Position numbers and translations under genes: made by a program | Notes under the pieces: model-generated | Database searches by the model: none | Told to the model about the DNA's origin: nothing | The model's input: only the letters and a program-made list of their open reading frames with translations | Source: Alphaproteobacteria bacterium | GTDB lineage: Bacteria > Pseudomonadota > Alphaproteobacteria > Caulobacterales > Aquidulcibacteraceae | Direction: 5' to 3' | DNA: 64,000 bases | Assembly: GCA_016124655.1 (NCBI GenBank) | Contig: WGNI01000002.1 | Span: forward strand, 1-64,000 | Shown: positions 56,653 to 64,000 of the stretch, piece after piece | Layout of the letters: each line of letters begins with the position of its first letter | Position numbering within the stretch: the stretch's first letter is position 1

Positions 56653-58362
56653 ATGATGCGACGGATCGGTTTCGTCGCGCTGATGCTTGCGGCAGTGATC
56701 ATGGCGCCGCAGTCCTCAGCGCAGGATGTGGCGGGCGCGCGCGTGGCGCTGGTGATCGCGAACAGCGCCTATGACGCAGTTCCAAGCTTGGATAATCCGC
56801 CGCGCGATGCGGCGCGCGTGGCTGAAGCGCTCGCGCGCGCGGGTTTCGAGGTTGAGCGGCGCGACGACGTTACGATCGGCCAATTCGGCGCGGCGCTGCG
56901 CGACTTTAAGCGCCGCGCGGATCAAGCCGACGTCGCTCTGATTTATTTTGCTGGCCACGGCATTGAGTTGGAAGACCAGAACTGGCTGATCCCGACAGAT
57001 GCGCGTCTTGCTGATCCCGCCGACGCACTAGTGGAGGCAGTGTCGCTCAGCGACATGCTGCGCTTCGTCGGCGGCGCGCGGCGACTGCGGATCATCATTC
57101 TCGACGCCTGCCGGGATAATCCGTTTGCGCTGCGGCTGGCCAGTCCCACCCGCACCATCGTGCGCGGGCTGCGGCCGGTTGAGAATTTGCCGGCAGGCAC
57201 GCTGGTGGCGTTCTCCGCGAGCTCGGGTCAACAGGCGCTGGACGGCGGCGCGGGCGCTGTCAGCCCGTTCGCCGCGGCGTTCGCGGAGCGCGTGACGGAG
57301 CCTGGACTGGAAGTGAGCTTCATTTTTCGCGCCGTGCGGGATGATGTGCTGCAGGCCAGCGGGTCGCGGCAGCAGCGACCGTGGCTGGGCATGGAGCTCG
57401 GCGCAGAGCGCATCGTGTTCGTGCCGGATCGGGTTGTGTCGGATCGTGCGGCGGAAGTCGCGGCGTTCGAAGCGGCCACGCGCGCCTGGACCGCGGCGAG
57501 CTGGCGCGCGTTCCTGCAGCGCTGGCCGGAAGGGGTGTATGCGGCCGCGGCGCAGAATGCGCTGACGCGGCTCGAAGGCCGCGGGGCGCCATCAGCAGAT
57601 CCGATCGCTGAAGCGGAAGCGGCAATCGCTTCGGTGACGGATGCGGACTGGCGCGCCGCGGATTCGCCGGCGATCGTCACGAAGGTCATGGCCGGGGCCA
57701 GCCGGGAAGGGGTGGAGCGGCTGAGCGGTCTTGGCGATGCGCGTGCGCAATGGGTGATTGGCGCGGCCTATCTCTATGGGTTGGCGGGGTTCGCGCGCGA
57801 CGACGTCCGCGCGGCGCGCCTGTTTCAAGCCGCCGCATTGAGTGGCGATGCGCGGGCGCAGGCTTCCCTTGGGCACCTTGTTATGGAGGGCATTGGCGGG
57901 TTCACGGCGGACATCACGGAAGCAGAGCGACTGCTGCGGCTGTCCGCCGATGCCGGGAATGCGCTGGGCCAATCCAATCTGGGATCGATCTTTCTGCGCA
58001 AAGGGCCGCAGTACAATGAAGCGGAGGCGCTGCGGCTCTATCGGCTCTCCGCGGCGCAGGGCAATCCAGTGGGGCAATCCAATCTCGGCGCGATGTATGC
58101 GCAGGGCCTGGGCGGCCTGGAGGCTGACTTGACCGAGGCGGCGCGGTTGTTTTCGCTGTCCGCGGCGCAGGGCAGCGCGCTGGGGCAGTACAATCTCGCA
58201 GGCATGCATCTGCGCGGCGCTGGCGGCGTGGCCGTCGATCGCGACGAAGCGTTGCGCCTGCTCGACCTCGCGGCGGCGCAAGGATTTTCTCAAGCGCAGG
58301 AGGCGCTGCAGCGGCTGGGGCCTGAGGCGTCGCGACCGCTCAATCGCAGTCGCGCGTTTTAG
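56653..58362 (+). CDS. Caspase-like (peptidase C14) protein with Sel1 repeats
   Basis: 569 residues. Signal peptide at residues 1-24 (ends SSAQD), so probably exported. The caspase-like domain (VALVIANSAYDAVPSLDNP) has the catalytic dyad His102 (YFAGHGIE) and Cys153 (ILDACRDNPF). After a linker, at least four Sel1-type repeats follow from about residue 365 (GDARAQASLGHLVMEG, GNALGQSNLGSIF, GNPVGQSNLGAMYAQG, GSALGQYNLAGMHLRG). Sel1 repeats bind proteins, so the protease may act in a scaffold. Ribosome site aaggggcgaagc precedes ATG 56653. It stands alone. Confidence 0.88.
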   Translation: MMRRIGFVALMLAAVIMAPQSSAQDVAGARVALVIANSAYDAVPSLDNPPRDAARVAEALARAGFEVERRDDVTIGQFGAALRDFKRRADQADVALIYFAGHGIELEDQNWLIPTDARLADPADALVEAVSLSDMLRFVGGARRLRIIILDACRDNPFALRLASPTRTIVRGLRPVENLPAGTLVAFSASSGQQALDGGAGAVSPFAAAFAERVTEPGLEVSFIFRAVRDDVLQASGSRQQRPWLGMELGAERIVFVPDRVVSDRAAEVAAFEAATRAWTAASWRAFLQRWPEGVYAAAAQNALTRLEGRGAPSADPIAEAEAAIASVTDADWRAADSPAIVTKVMAGASREGVERLSGLGDARAQWVIGAAYLYGLAGFARDDVRAARLFQAAALSGDARAQASLGHLVMEGIGGFTADITEAERLLRLSADAGNALGQSNLGSIFLRKGPQYNEAEALRLYRLSAAQGNPVGQSNLGAMYAQGLGGLEADLTEAARLFSLSAAQGSALGQYNLAGMHLRGAGGVAVDRDEALRLLDLAAAQGFSQAQEALQRLGPEASRPLNRSRAF

Positions 58363-58404
58363 CCGATTGACCGGGGCCTTAGGGGAGCGCAAGAGCCGCC
58401 CGCC

Positions 58405-59148
58405 ATGGGACCGCTCGAGAAATGGCGCGACGGCGCCGTGGACTTCATCACCAATATGGATGCGCGCGCGTGGCGCGTGGTCTGGGTCACGATCGCGCTG
58501 TTCGTGATTGTCGGCGCCATGCTGGTCGTGGGACGGCTGATCTTCGGCGATCAGATCGCGGACACAGTGCGCGCCTGGCTCGGCGGGGCGGAGCGCGCGC
58601 ACTGGGGCCTGCCGGCGGCGATCGTCGCGTTCACGGTGGCGGCGTTCATCGGCGCACCGCAATTCGTGCTGATCGCGGCGTGCGTGGTCGCGTTCGGGCC
58701 GGAGCGCGGCTTCTGGTACGCCTGGGGGGCGACGATCTTCTCCGGCGCGGTGACCTTCTTCGCCGGGCGCATGACGGGGGCGGACAAGCTGGTCGCACGC
58801 TATTCCGGCGCGACCGGCGGACGGTTCACGCGCTTCATCGGCAAGAACGCATTTCTCGCAAGCATGATCGTGCGCATGCTGCCGACCGCGCCCTTTATCG
58901 TCGTGAACATGGGCATGGCGGTGGCGGGCATGGCGTTCCTGCCGTTCATCGCGGGGCTCGCGGTCGGCGTGCTGCCGAAGACCGCCATCGTCGCGTTCGC
59001 AGGCGATGGGATCATGGATGCGCTGGAGGGCAAGGCCGGCGGCGCGGTGGTGGCCGCCGCGATCGCGATCGTGATCTGGTTCCTGCTGATGCTGTTCATC
59101 CGCCGTGTGCTGCGACCGGCGAAGGAGCGGATGGAGGGGGAGGGATAA
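58405..59148 (+). CDS. TVP38/TMEM64 (VTT/DedA-like) family membrane protein
   Basis: 247 residues with five to six hydrophobic segments. Family signatures: TVAAFIGAPQFVLIAACVVAFGPERGFWYAWGATIFSG, FIGKNAFLASMIVRMLPTAPFIVVNMGMAVAGM and the final basic RRVLRPAKERM. VTT-domain proteins are linked to lipid scrambling or transport across the membrane; the substrate here is unknown. It starts at ATG 58405. Separated from leuA by a leader region. Confidence 0.82.
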   Translation: MGPLEKWRDGAVDFITNMDARAWRVVWVTIALFVIVGAMLVVGRLIFGDQIADTVRAWLGGAERAHWGLPAAIVAFTVAAFIGAPQFVLIAACVVAFGPERGFWYAWGATIFSGAVTFFAGRMTGADKLVARYSGATGGRFTRFIGKNAFLASMIVRMLPTAPFIVVNMGMAVAGMAFLPFIAGLAVGVLPKTAIVAFAGDGIMDALEGKAGGAVVAAAIAIVIWFLLMLFIRRVLRPAKERMEGEG

Positions 59149-59195
59149 GGCGCAAAAACCTTGCCCTGGGAACGCCTCTAGGCTATTTCTCCAGC

Positions 59196-59258
59196 ATGAA
59201 TTTGCGCGGAAGCCTCCTTCTGAACGCGCTCCTGCTTAGGAGCCCCCGGGCGCTGTAG
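59196..59258 (+). CDS. Leucine-rich leader peptide of leuA
   Basis: A 20-codon ORF reading MNLRGSLLLNALLLRSPRAL. Eight of its 20 codons are leucine, including two runs of three. It begins about 130 bases before leuA and is followed by a terminator-like hairpin. This is the pattern of transcription attenuation: ribosome stalling on leucine codons would prevent terminator formation. No database match was made; recognition rests on codon content and position. Confidence 0.8.
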   Translation: MNLRGSLLLNALLLRSPRAL

Positions 59259-59292
59259 TCTCGCCGGACCGGCGCGCGCCTTGGGGGTTTTT
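59241..59292 (+). terminator. Attenuator terminator in the leuA leader
   Basis: CCCCCGG-CGC at the end of the leader peptide (59243-59253) can pair with GCG-CC-GGGGG (59276-59287), with small bulges, followed directly by five T residues. A small inner hairpin (cgccg with cggcg) could compete. The stem begins inside the leucine-rich ORF, so ribosome position would control it. Confidence 0.65.
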
Positions 59293-59327
59293 CAGAGCAA
59301 CCATTCCCCTTTCCAAGGAGCGCCGCG

Positions 59328-60890
59328 ATGGCCGCCGACACCCACGCCAACAACCACGTCCGAATTTTCGACACCACCATGCGCGACGGGGAGCAATCTC
59401 CCGGCGCGTCCATGACCGCGACCGACAAGCTGGAGATCGCCCAAACGCTCGACGCGATGGGCGTGGACATCATCGAAGCGGGTTTCCCGATCGCCTCGAA
59501 CGGCGATTTCGAAGCGGTTCGCGCCGTCGCCGGCGTGGTGAAGAATGCGGTCGTGTGCGGGCTGTCGCGCGCGGGCGTGAAGGACATCGAGCGCGCCGGC
59601 GAAGCCGTGAAGGGCGCCGTGCGCCCGCGCATCCATACGTTCATCTCCACCTCGCCGATCCACATGAAGCACAAGCTGCAGATGGAGCCGCACCAGGTGC
59701 TGGACGCCATCGAAGGCAGCGTACGCGCGGCGCGCAATCTGGTGGACGATGTGGAGTGGAGCGCGGAAGACGCCACGCGCACCGACCGCGACTTCCTGAA
59801 GCGCTGCTGCGAAATCGCCATCAAGGCGGGCGCGACGACGATCAATATTCCCGATACGGTTGGTTATTCGTTCCCGGAAGAATATGGCGCGCTGTTCAAG
59901 GATTTGATCGAGAGCGTGCCCGGCGCCGACAAGTCGATCTTCTCAGCGCATTGCCACAACGATCTGGGCCTGGCGGTCGCGAACTCGATCGCCGCGGTGC
60001 AAAACGGCGCGCGCCAAGTGGAGTGCGCGATCAACGGCCTGGGCGAACGCGCCGGCAATGCGGCGCTGGAGGAAATCGTGATGGCGCTGCGCGTGCGCGG
60101 CGACGCGTTGCCGTATCGCACGCAGATCGATTCCACGAAGCTCACGCGCGTGTCGCAGATGCTGTCGCGCGTCACCGGCTTTCCGGTGCAGTACAACAAG
60201 GCGATTGTCGGGAAGAACGCGTTTTCGCACGAAAGCGGCATCCATCAGGACGGGATGCTGAAGAACAATCAGACGTATGAAATCATGCGGCCGGAAGATG
60301 TCGGCCAAGGCGCCACGCATCTCGTGATGGGGAAATTGTCGGGCAAGCACGCGTTCAAGGAAAAGCTGCGCGAGCTGGGCTATGAATTGTCAGACAACGA
60401 ACTGGTCGATGCGTTCACGCGCTTCAAGGATTTGGCGGACCGCAAGCGCCACATCTATGACGAAGACCTGGTCGCGCTGGTCGACGATGCGCTCTCGCAT
60501 GGCGCCGACAGCATTCAAGTGAAGCGGCTGCGCGTGGTTGCGGGTACGGATGGACCGCAAACCGCGGAGATCGATCTGGTGATCGATGGACAGGACGTGT
60601 GGCGCACGGCGCGCGGCAACGGCCCGGTGGATGCGATCTTCAACGCCATCAAGGCCGCAACGCCGCACGAGGCGCAGCTAGAGCTTTTTCAGGTGCATGC
60701 TGTCACCGAAGGCACGGATGCGCAGGCGGAAGTGTCAGTGCGCTTGAGCGAGAACGGCCGGGCTGCTGCCGCGCGCGCGGCGGACGCCGATACGCTGGTC
60801 GCGTCCGCGAAGGCTTACGTAGCGGCGCTTAACCGGATTATGCGCAAGCGCGATCCGCGGGCGCATCCTCAAGAGATGGGCGCGGCTTGA
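59328..60890 (+). CDS. leuA: 2-isopropylmalate synthase LeuA
   Basis: First enzyme of leucine biosynthesis, condensing acetyl-CoA and 2-ketoisovalerate. 520 residues. The catalytic TIM barrel has FDTTMRDGEQSPGASM and the metal-binding HCHNDLGLAVANS; HESGIHQDGMLKN is also present. The carboxyl LeuA_dimer domain (from about residue 385) carries leucine feedback inhibition. It starts at ATG 59328 behind aaggagcg. Regulation by the leader peptide upstream is likely. Confidence 0.96.
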   Translation: MAADTHANNHVRIFDTTMRDGEQSPGASMTATDKLEIAQTLDAMGVDIIEAGFPIASNGDFEAVRAVAGVVKNAVVCGLSRAGVKDIERAGEAVKGAVRPRIHTFISTSPIHMKHKLQMEPHQVLDAIEGSVRAARNLVDDVEWSAEDATRTDRDFLKRCCEIAIKAGATTINIPDTVGYSFPEEYGALFKDLIESVPGADKSIFSAHCHNDLGLAVANSIAAVQNGARQVECAINGLGERAGNAALEEIVMALRVRGDALPYRTQIDSTKLTRVSQMLSRVTGFPVQYNKAIVGKNAFSHESGIHQDGMLKNNQTYEIMRPEDVGQGATHLVMGKLSGKHAFKEKLRELGYELSDNELVDAFTRFKDLADRKRHIYDEDLVALVDDALSHGADSIQVKRLRVVAGTDGPQTAEIDLVIDGQDVWRTARGNGPVDAIFNAIKAATPHEAQLELFQVHAVTEGTDAQAEVSVRLSENGRAAAARAADADTLVASAKAYVAALNRIMRKRDPRAHPQEMGAA

Positions 60891-60952
60891 CAGGCGTCGC
60901 GCCGCGCAGTGTGAGACTAGCGAAGCAGCAAAGCCACAGAGGGAAGGCGCGC

Positions 60953-61345
60953 ATGTTCAGCCACGTCATGGTCGGGTCCAACGACATCGAACGCTCGAAA
61001 GCCTTTTATGACGCCGTCCTTGGCGTGCTCGGCGCCCCGCCGGGGTTCCGCAACGAAGCGGCCAGCGGCCATGTTCGCCTGTTCTACATGCATGACGGCG
61101 GCGCCTTCGCCATCAGTCAGCCGATCGACAATGCGCCGGCGACCGCCGCGAACGGCGCGACCATCGGCTTCCGGTGCGCGTCGGCGGAACAGGCGAAAAA
61201 ATTTCACGATGTCGCGGTCGCACACGGCGGGGTCTCGATCGAAGAGCCGCCGGGCCTGCGTGAGGGCAATATGGGGCCGATGTATCTCGCGTATGTGCGC
61301 GATCCGGACGGCAATAAGCTGTGCGCAATTCATCGGGGCGGATAA
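60953..61345 (+). CDS. VOC family (glyoxalase-like) protein
   Basis: 130 residues from ATG 60953, with gaggga upstream; a longer frame begins at leuA's end. Two beta-alpha-beta-beta-beta modules of the VOC fold: HVMVGSNDIERSKAFYDAVLG at the start and YLAYVRDPDGNKLCAIHRG at the end. It lacks an obvious specific catalytic pattern, so substrate is unknown. It lies 62 bases after leuA and may be read through from it. Confidence 0.85.
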   Translation: MFSHVMVGSNDIERSKAFYDAVLGVLGAPPGFRNEAASGHVRLFYMHDGGAFAISQPIDNAPATAANGATIGFRCASAEQAKKFHDVAVAHGGVSIEEPPGLREGNMGPMYLAYVRDPDGNKLCAIHRGG

Positions 61346-61432
61346 GCCCGCCGCGAATTTCGGCGCTTGATCGCTGCGGCAATCAAGCGCCGAAGTCCGT
61401 TCTGATGTGCGGACGGCGGTTCGCGCCGCACT

Positions 61433-62641
61433 TCAGCCTTTGACGCATACCACTTGGCGCAGCGTGTGCACGATCTCCACGAGATCGCTTTGCGCGGCCA
61501 TGACGGCGTCGATGTCCTTGTAGGCCATCGGCGTTTCGTCGAGCACGCCGGCGTCCTTGCGGCATTCGACGTGCGCGGTCGCAGCTTTGTGGTCGGCCAG
61601 CGTGAAGCGCTGCTTGGCCGCGGTCCGGCTCATCGCGCGGCCCGCCCCGTGCGAGCAGGTGCAAAACGCATCCGCATTGCCCTTGCCGCGCACGATGAAC
61701 GATTTCGTGCCCATCGAGCCGGGGATGATGCCCAATTCGCCGTCGCCTGCACGCACCGCGCCTTTGCGCGTCACCCAGACATCCGCGCCAAAATGATGTT
61801 CGCGCGCGACATAATTGTGGTGGCAATTCACCGCCGTCTTGTCGAGCTTGAACTTCGGCAGATTGTCGCGCAGGGCGCGCATGGTCCGCTCCATCATGAG
61901 TTCGCGATTGGCGCGGGCATAGTCCTGCGCCCATCCTACCGCCTCGACATAATCGTCGAACAGCGGCTCGCCCTCCATGAAGAAGGCGAGATCGCGATCA
62001 GGCACGTGATAGCCAAGCTCGCGGCGCAGCAATTCATCGCGCGCGCGTTCGATGAAGTAGTTGCCGATCAGATTGCCCGATCCGCGCGAGCCCGAATGCA
62101 GCATCACCCACACGCGATCCGCCTCATCGAGACACATCTCGATGAAGTGATTGCCGCCGCCGAGCGTCGCCAATTGCGCGGTCTGAGATTTCGCCGACGC
62201 TTTGGGATGCTTGTCGATGATCGCGCGGTAGCGCTCGTCGAGGCCGCTGTCGCGATATTCGGTGAGCACGGACGCTGGCGTGTCGCGGTGATTGCCGCCC
62301 GGCCCATTGCCATGCGGCACGTTGCGTTCGATTGCACCGCGGATGCGCGAGAGCGAATCCGGCAGATCGTTCGCCGTCAGCGACGTGCGCGCGGCCATCA
62401 TCCCGCAGCCGATATCCACGCCCACCGCGGCGGGAATGATCGCGCCCTTGGTCGGGATCACCGAGCCCACGGTCGCGCCCTTGCCGAGATGCACGTCGGG
62501 CATCACGGCGATATGGCTGTGGATGAAGGGCAGGGCTGCGATGTTGCGCAATTGGTTTTGCGCATCGTGCTCGACGGGCACGCCCTTGATCCAGGCTTTG
62601 ATCGGCGTCTTGGCGCCTTCAATGATTTCGTGGCCGGACAT
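61433..62641 (-). CDS. rtcB: RNA ligase RtcB
   Basis: GTP-dependent RNA ligase of 402 residues joining 2',3'-cyclic phosphate or 3'-phosphate to 5'-OH ends, used in RNA repair. Metal and guanylylation motifs: MPDVHLGKGATVGSVIP, GVDIGCGMMAAR, GGGNHFIEM, MLHSGSRGSGN, NCHHNYVARE, and the nucleophile histidine in CSHGAGRAMSR. I chose ATG 62641 because MSGHEIIEGAK matches the family start; the open frame upstream runs through a terminator hairpin. No rtcA or rtcR is adjacent. Confidence 0.94.
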   Translation of the reverse strand: MSGHEIIEGAKTPIKAWIKGVPVEHDAQNQLRNIAALPFIHSHIAVMPDVHLGKGATVGSVIPTKGAIIPAAVGVDIGCGMMAARTSLTANDLPDSLSRIRGAIERNVPHGNGPGGNHRDTPASVLTEYRDSGLDERYRAIIDKHPKASAKSQTAQLATLGGGNHFIEMCLDEADRVWVMLHSGSRGSGNLIGNYFIERARDELLRRELGYHVPDRDLAFFMEGEPLFDDYVEAVGWAQDYARANRELMMERTMRALRDNLPKFKLDKTAVNCHHNYVAREHHFGADVWVTRKGAVRAGDGELGIIPGSMGTKSFIVRGKGNADAFCTCSHGAGRAMSRTAAKQRFTLADHKAATAHVECRKDAGVLDETPMAYKDIDAVMAAQSDLVEIVHTLRQVVCVKG

Positions 62642-63012
62642 GGCCGGTCTCCTATTGTGGTCTTCAAAACAAACGGACCCGGAGCGTATAATGGAAAAAC
62701 CCCTCCGGGCCGGGCCGCGGAGGGGTTTTTCATGCTCCAACGTCGACATGACGTCAGCCGCTCGAACCCCTCCATGCGCGCACGCGCTCGCCGCCGATTT
62801 GATCGGCGGTTTGCAGCGCTCTTTGCGCGGAGAATAGAACGAGCTTCTTCACGACACGTCTCCGAAGGCGGCGGCGATAGCACGAGCGCGCGCTTAACTC
62901 CATCGGAAATTTTCGGAACACAGTGTTTCTATCCTTGAAGCAACAGACATGTCTTTGCAGGACGCTTGACCCTGGCGCAGGCCAGGGCCCATGACTACAC
63001 GCGTTTGCGGGA
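62642..63012. other. Intergenic region upstream of rtcB
   Basis: 371 bases without a supported gene. It holds the strong hairpin at 62695-62730 (listed separately) and a smaller one, ccgccgat (62791-62798) with atcggcgg (62802-62809). A repeat-like, low-complexity gcaggccag stretch lies around 62970. Reading frames here on both strands have no recognisable protein sequence. Confidence 0.5.
62695..62730. terminator. Perfect bidirectional terminator hairpin in the rtcB leader
   Basis: 13-bp perfect stem, aaaaacccctccg (62695-62707) with cggaggggttttt (62718-62730), loop of 10 bases. Because the stem ends in A and T runs it can terminate in both directions. Its nearest base is 54 bases before the rtcB ATG on the minus strand, so it either ends transcripts arriving from the right or acts as a conditional terminator for rtcB. 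Confidence 0.85.
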
Positions 63013-63573
63013 ATGGGCCCCGACCTTCGTCGGTGCGGAGAGGTTTCGATTGTCAATTGGGGACACTTCCATTTTGTAGAAAATGGAAGTGTCCCCGACG
63101 CCCCGACGCCCGACGCCATCGCAGACGACGCCCGCGGACTGGTGTTTCCCGCACGCGTGCGCATACGAGCTTCGAGATTGCGCAATGTGAATTTTCCCGG
63201 ACAACGCGAATTTCAGTTGCAGGCGGCGCCCGCCTCGGTCAACCTCGCTCCGGGTGCAGAGACGATCATGCGCGCTGGCGATGCGGATTTGGATACAGAT
63301 CATGCGGTCGTCACACGCGATTCGGCTGCACATGATCGCGCGCGTGTCGCGCGGAGCGCCGTTTCGGACACGACGCCTCCAAATCTCGTGCGTGACGCGC
63401 CCACGTCCGAAGCAAGCGTTTCAGGTCTGTCTCGCGCGCAAACAGCGTGGGCGCGCGCGCTGACGCCCGGCATGAGCGCGCAAATCGAAATCATTACAGG
63501 TCGACGCTCCGTCGCTTCGTACATCCTGTCGCCGATCGCACGCGCGACCAGCGAAGCGGGGAGGAGGAGGTGA
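63013..63573 (+). pseudogene. Remnant of a type I secretion adaptor (HlyD family)
   Basis: The reading frame of 186 codons ends in TPGMSAQIEIITGRRSVASY and ILSPIARA, which matches the carboxyl terminus of HlyD-type membrane fusion proteins of type I secretion (PGMSAxVEIxTGRRxVxxYLLSP). A second fragment, RGLVFPARVRI, resembles the beta strand that precedes it. The sequence between is unlike HlyD, and the amino-terminal part is only the translation of a palindrome. The coiled-coil and membrane anchor are missing. I read this as a decayed 3' fragment, not a working gene. Confidence 0.5.
63059..63096. repeat. Perfect 17-bp palindrome with 4-base loop
   Basis: The arms ggggacacttccatttt (63059-63075) and aaaatggaagtgtcccc (63080-63096) are exact reverse complements around the loop gtag. 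It has no T run typical of a terminator beyond the arms. It lies at the left end of the HlyD remnant. Such palindromes resemble REP/RAYT-type or miniature mobile elements; no transposase is in the window. Confidence 0.9.
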
Positions 63574-64000
63574 TGTGGACGATGGCGCGCAGCGCACCAA
63601 TTGCCTGTTTGCTTATGGTGGCTACGTCGATCTCTGCATGCGGGCGAGGAAATGCCGTGAGTCCGGTCGAGTCGCGGGCCATCTATGAGCAGCCGCCCAC
63701 AGACAGCAATTCCTGGTGTTCATTGTCGGGCGACGGGTCCTTGCTTGCCTATGCGCCGACGCGATCGCCTAGAAGTCAAATTCGGATTGTCCAGACGAAT
63801 GATGGCAAATCGTGGACTCTTGCATTCTCAGACGCGAAAGTTGCAATTGGAGAGGCGGCGCTTAGCCCATCTGGCGATCAAATTGTCCTTACTGCGTCAC
63901 CACTCTTTGACTGGCGTGAGTCATTGTGGGTAGTGGACACTCGAAGTGGTCAGGGTCGCGTGATTCCGCAACCCAGTAATGATGCATTCCAAGCGATCAG
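63573..64000 (+). CDS. Putative lipoprotein, beta-propeller-like, truncated by the window edge
   Basis: Open from ATG 63573 to the end of the window (142 complete codons). A very strong ribosome site, gaggaggaggtg, precedes it, and its ATG overlaps the stop of the HlyD remnant. The signal peptide IACLLMVATSISACG contains a lipobox (Cys23). The mature part has WCSLSGDGSLLAYAP and AALSPSGDQIVLTASP, then SLWVVDTRSGQ, resembling WD40/TolB-like propeller blades. The base composition is clearly less GC-rich than its neighbours, suggesting transfer. The 3' end is outside the window. Confidence 0.7.
   Translation, partial: MWTMARSAPIACLLMVATSISACGRGNAVSPVESRAIYEQPPTDSNSWCSLSGDGSLLAYAPTRSPRSQIRIVQTNDGKSWTLAFSDAKVAIGEAALSPSGDQIVLTASPLFDWRESLWVVDTRSGQGRVIPQPSNDAFQAI

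Noticed and set aside
62292-62837. ORF of 181 codons overlapping rtcB on the opposite strand
   Set aside because: Most of it is antisense to rtcB, and it runs through a terminator hairpin; no motif seen.

Overview
The window is dominated by one uninterrupted photosynthesis gene cluster (PGC) of about 42 kb (about 2949 to 45294). The organism is most likely a GC-rich alphaproteobacterial aerobic anoxygenic phototroph. Evidence: hemA encodes the glycine/succinyl-CoA ALA synthase typical of alphaproteobacteria; the reaction centre is type II (pufLM, puhA) with only an LH1 antenna (pufBA); the ring cyclase is the oxygen-dependent AcsF and no bchE is present; and genes are packed with ATGA, TGATG and TTGA overlaps. 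I cannot fix the genus. The arrangement would fit Caulobacterales-, Sphingomonadales- or Rhodobacterales-related lineages.

Layout. (1) 1-2753: a tandem repeat, then a molybdate ABC transporter in the unusual order modB-modC-modA. (2) 2949-9353, rightward: bchI-bchD-bchO-crtI-crtB and a 61-residue membrane protein. (3) 9279-11656, leftward: crtD-crtC. (4) 11744-21539, rightward: crtE-crtF-bchC-bchX-bchY-bchZ-pufB-pufA-pufL-pufM, closed by a strong terminator. (5) 21795-37921, leftward superoperon read from the right: bchF-bchN-bchB-bchH-bchL-bchM-lhaA-puhA-puhB-puhC-97-residue ORF-acsF-puhE-hemA-idi. (6) 38220-45294, rightward: ppaA/aerR, ppsR, bchG, a pucC-family gene, bchP, tspO, a small membrane ORF and a DUF3833 gene, closed by a terminator. 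(7) 45349-47484: a lipoprotein cytochrome c and a type II NADH dehydrogenase. (8) 47495-64000: ordinary chromosomal genes, including an SLC13 permease, aldo/keto reductase, zinc phospholipase C/DUF4332 fusion, SDR, GNAT, rlmN, an ECF sigma/ChrR-like pair, a caspase-like Sel1 protein, a leucine leader peptide with leuA, a VOC protein, rtcB, a type I secretion adaptor remnant and a truncated lipoprotein gene at the right edge.

How the parts fit. hemA supplies ALA. BchIDH with BchO inserts Mg, BchM and AcsF make and close the isocyclic ring, BchLNB and BchXYZ reduce the macrocycle, BchF and BchC finish ring A, and BchG and BchP attach and reduce the tail. Idi, CrtE, CrtB, CrtI, CrtC, CrtD and CrtF give an acyclic spirilloxanthin-type carotenoid (no crtA or crtY seen). 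PuhB, PuhC, PuhE, LhaA and the second PucC-family protein assemble the complex. PpsR and PpaA/AerR are the likely regulators: TGT-N12-ACA operators lie upstream of crtE/crtD, bchC and bchG, and degenerate versions upstream of bchF/ppaA and at crtI.

Points worth a second look: crtC has no recognisable start codon and sits in the -1 frame of crtD; a 37-bp duplication makes a 23-codon upstream ORF that overlaps the bchZ start; PufM carries a 72-residue Pro/Ala-rich tail and no pufC exists; PpsR has one cysteine; the ChrR-like anti-sigma lacks the N-terminal zinc ligands; and a perfect 17-bp palindrome is embedded in a broken secretion gene.
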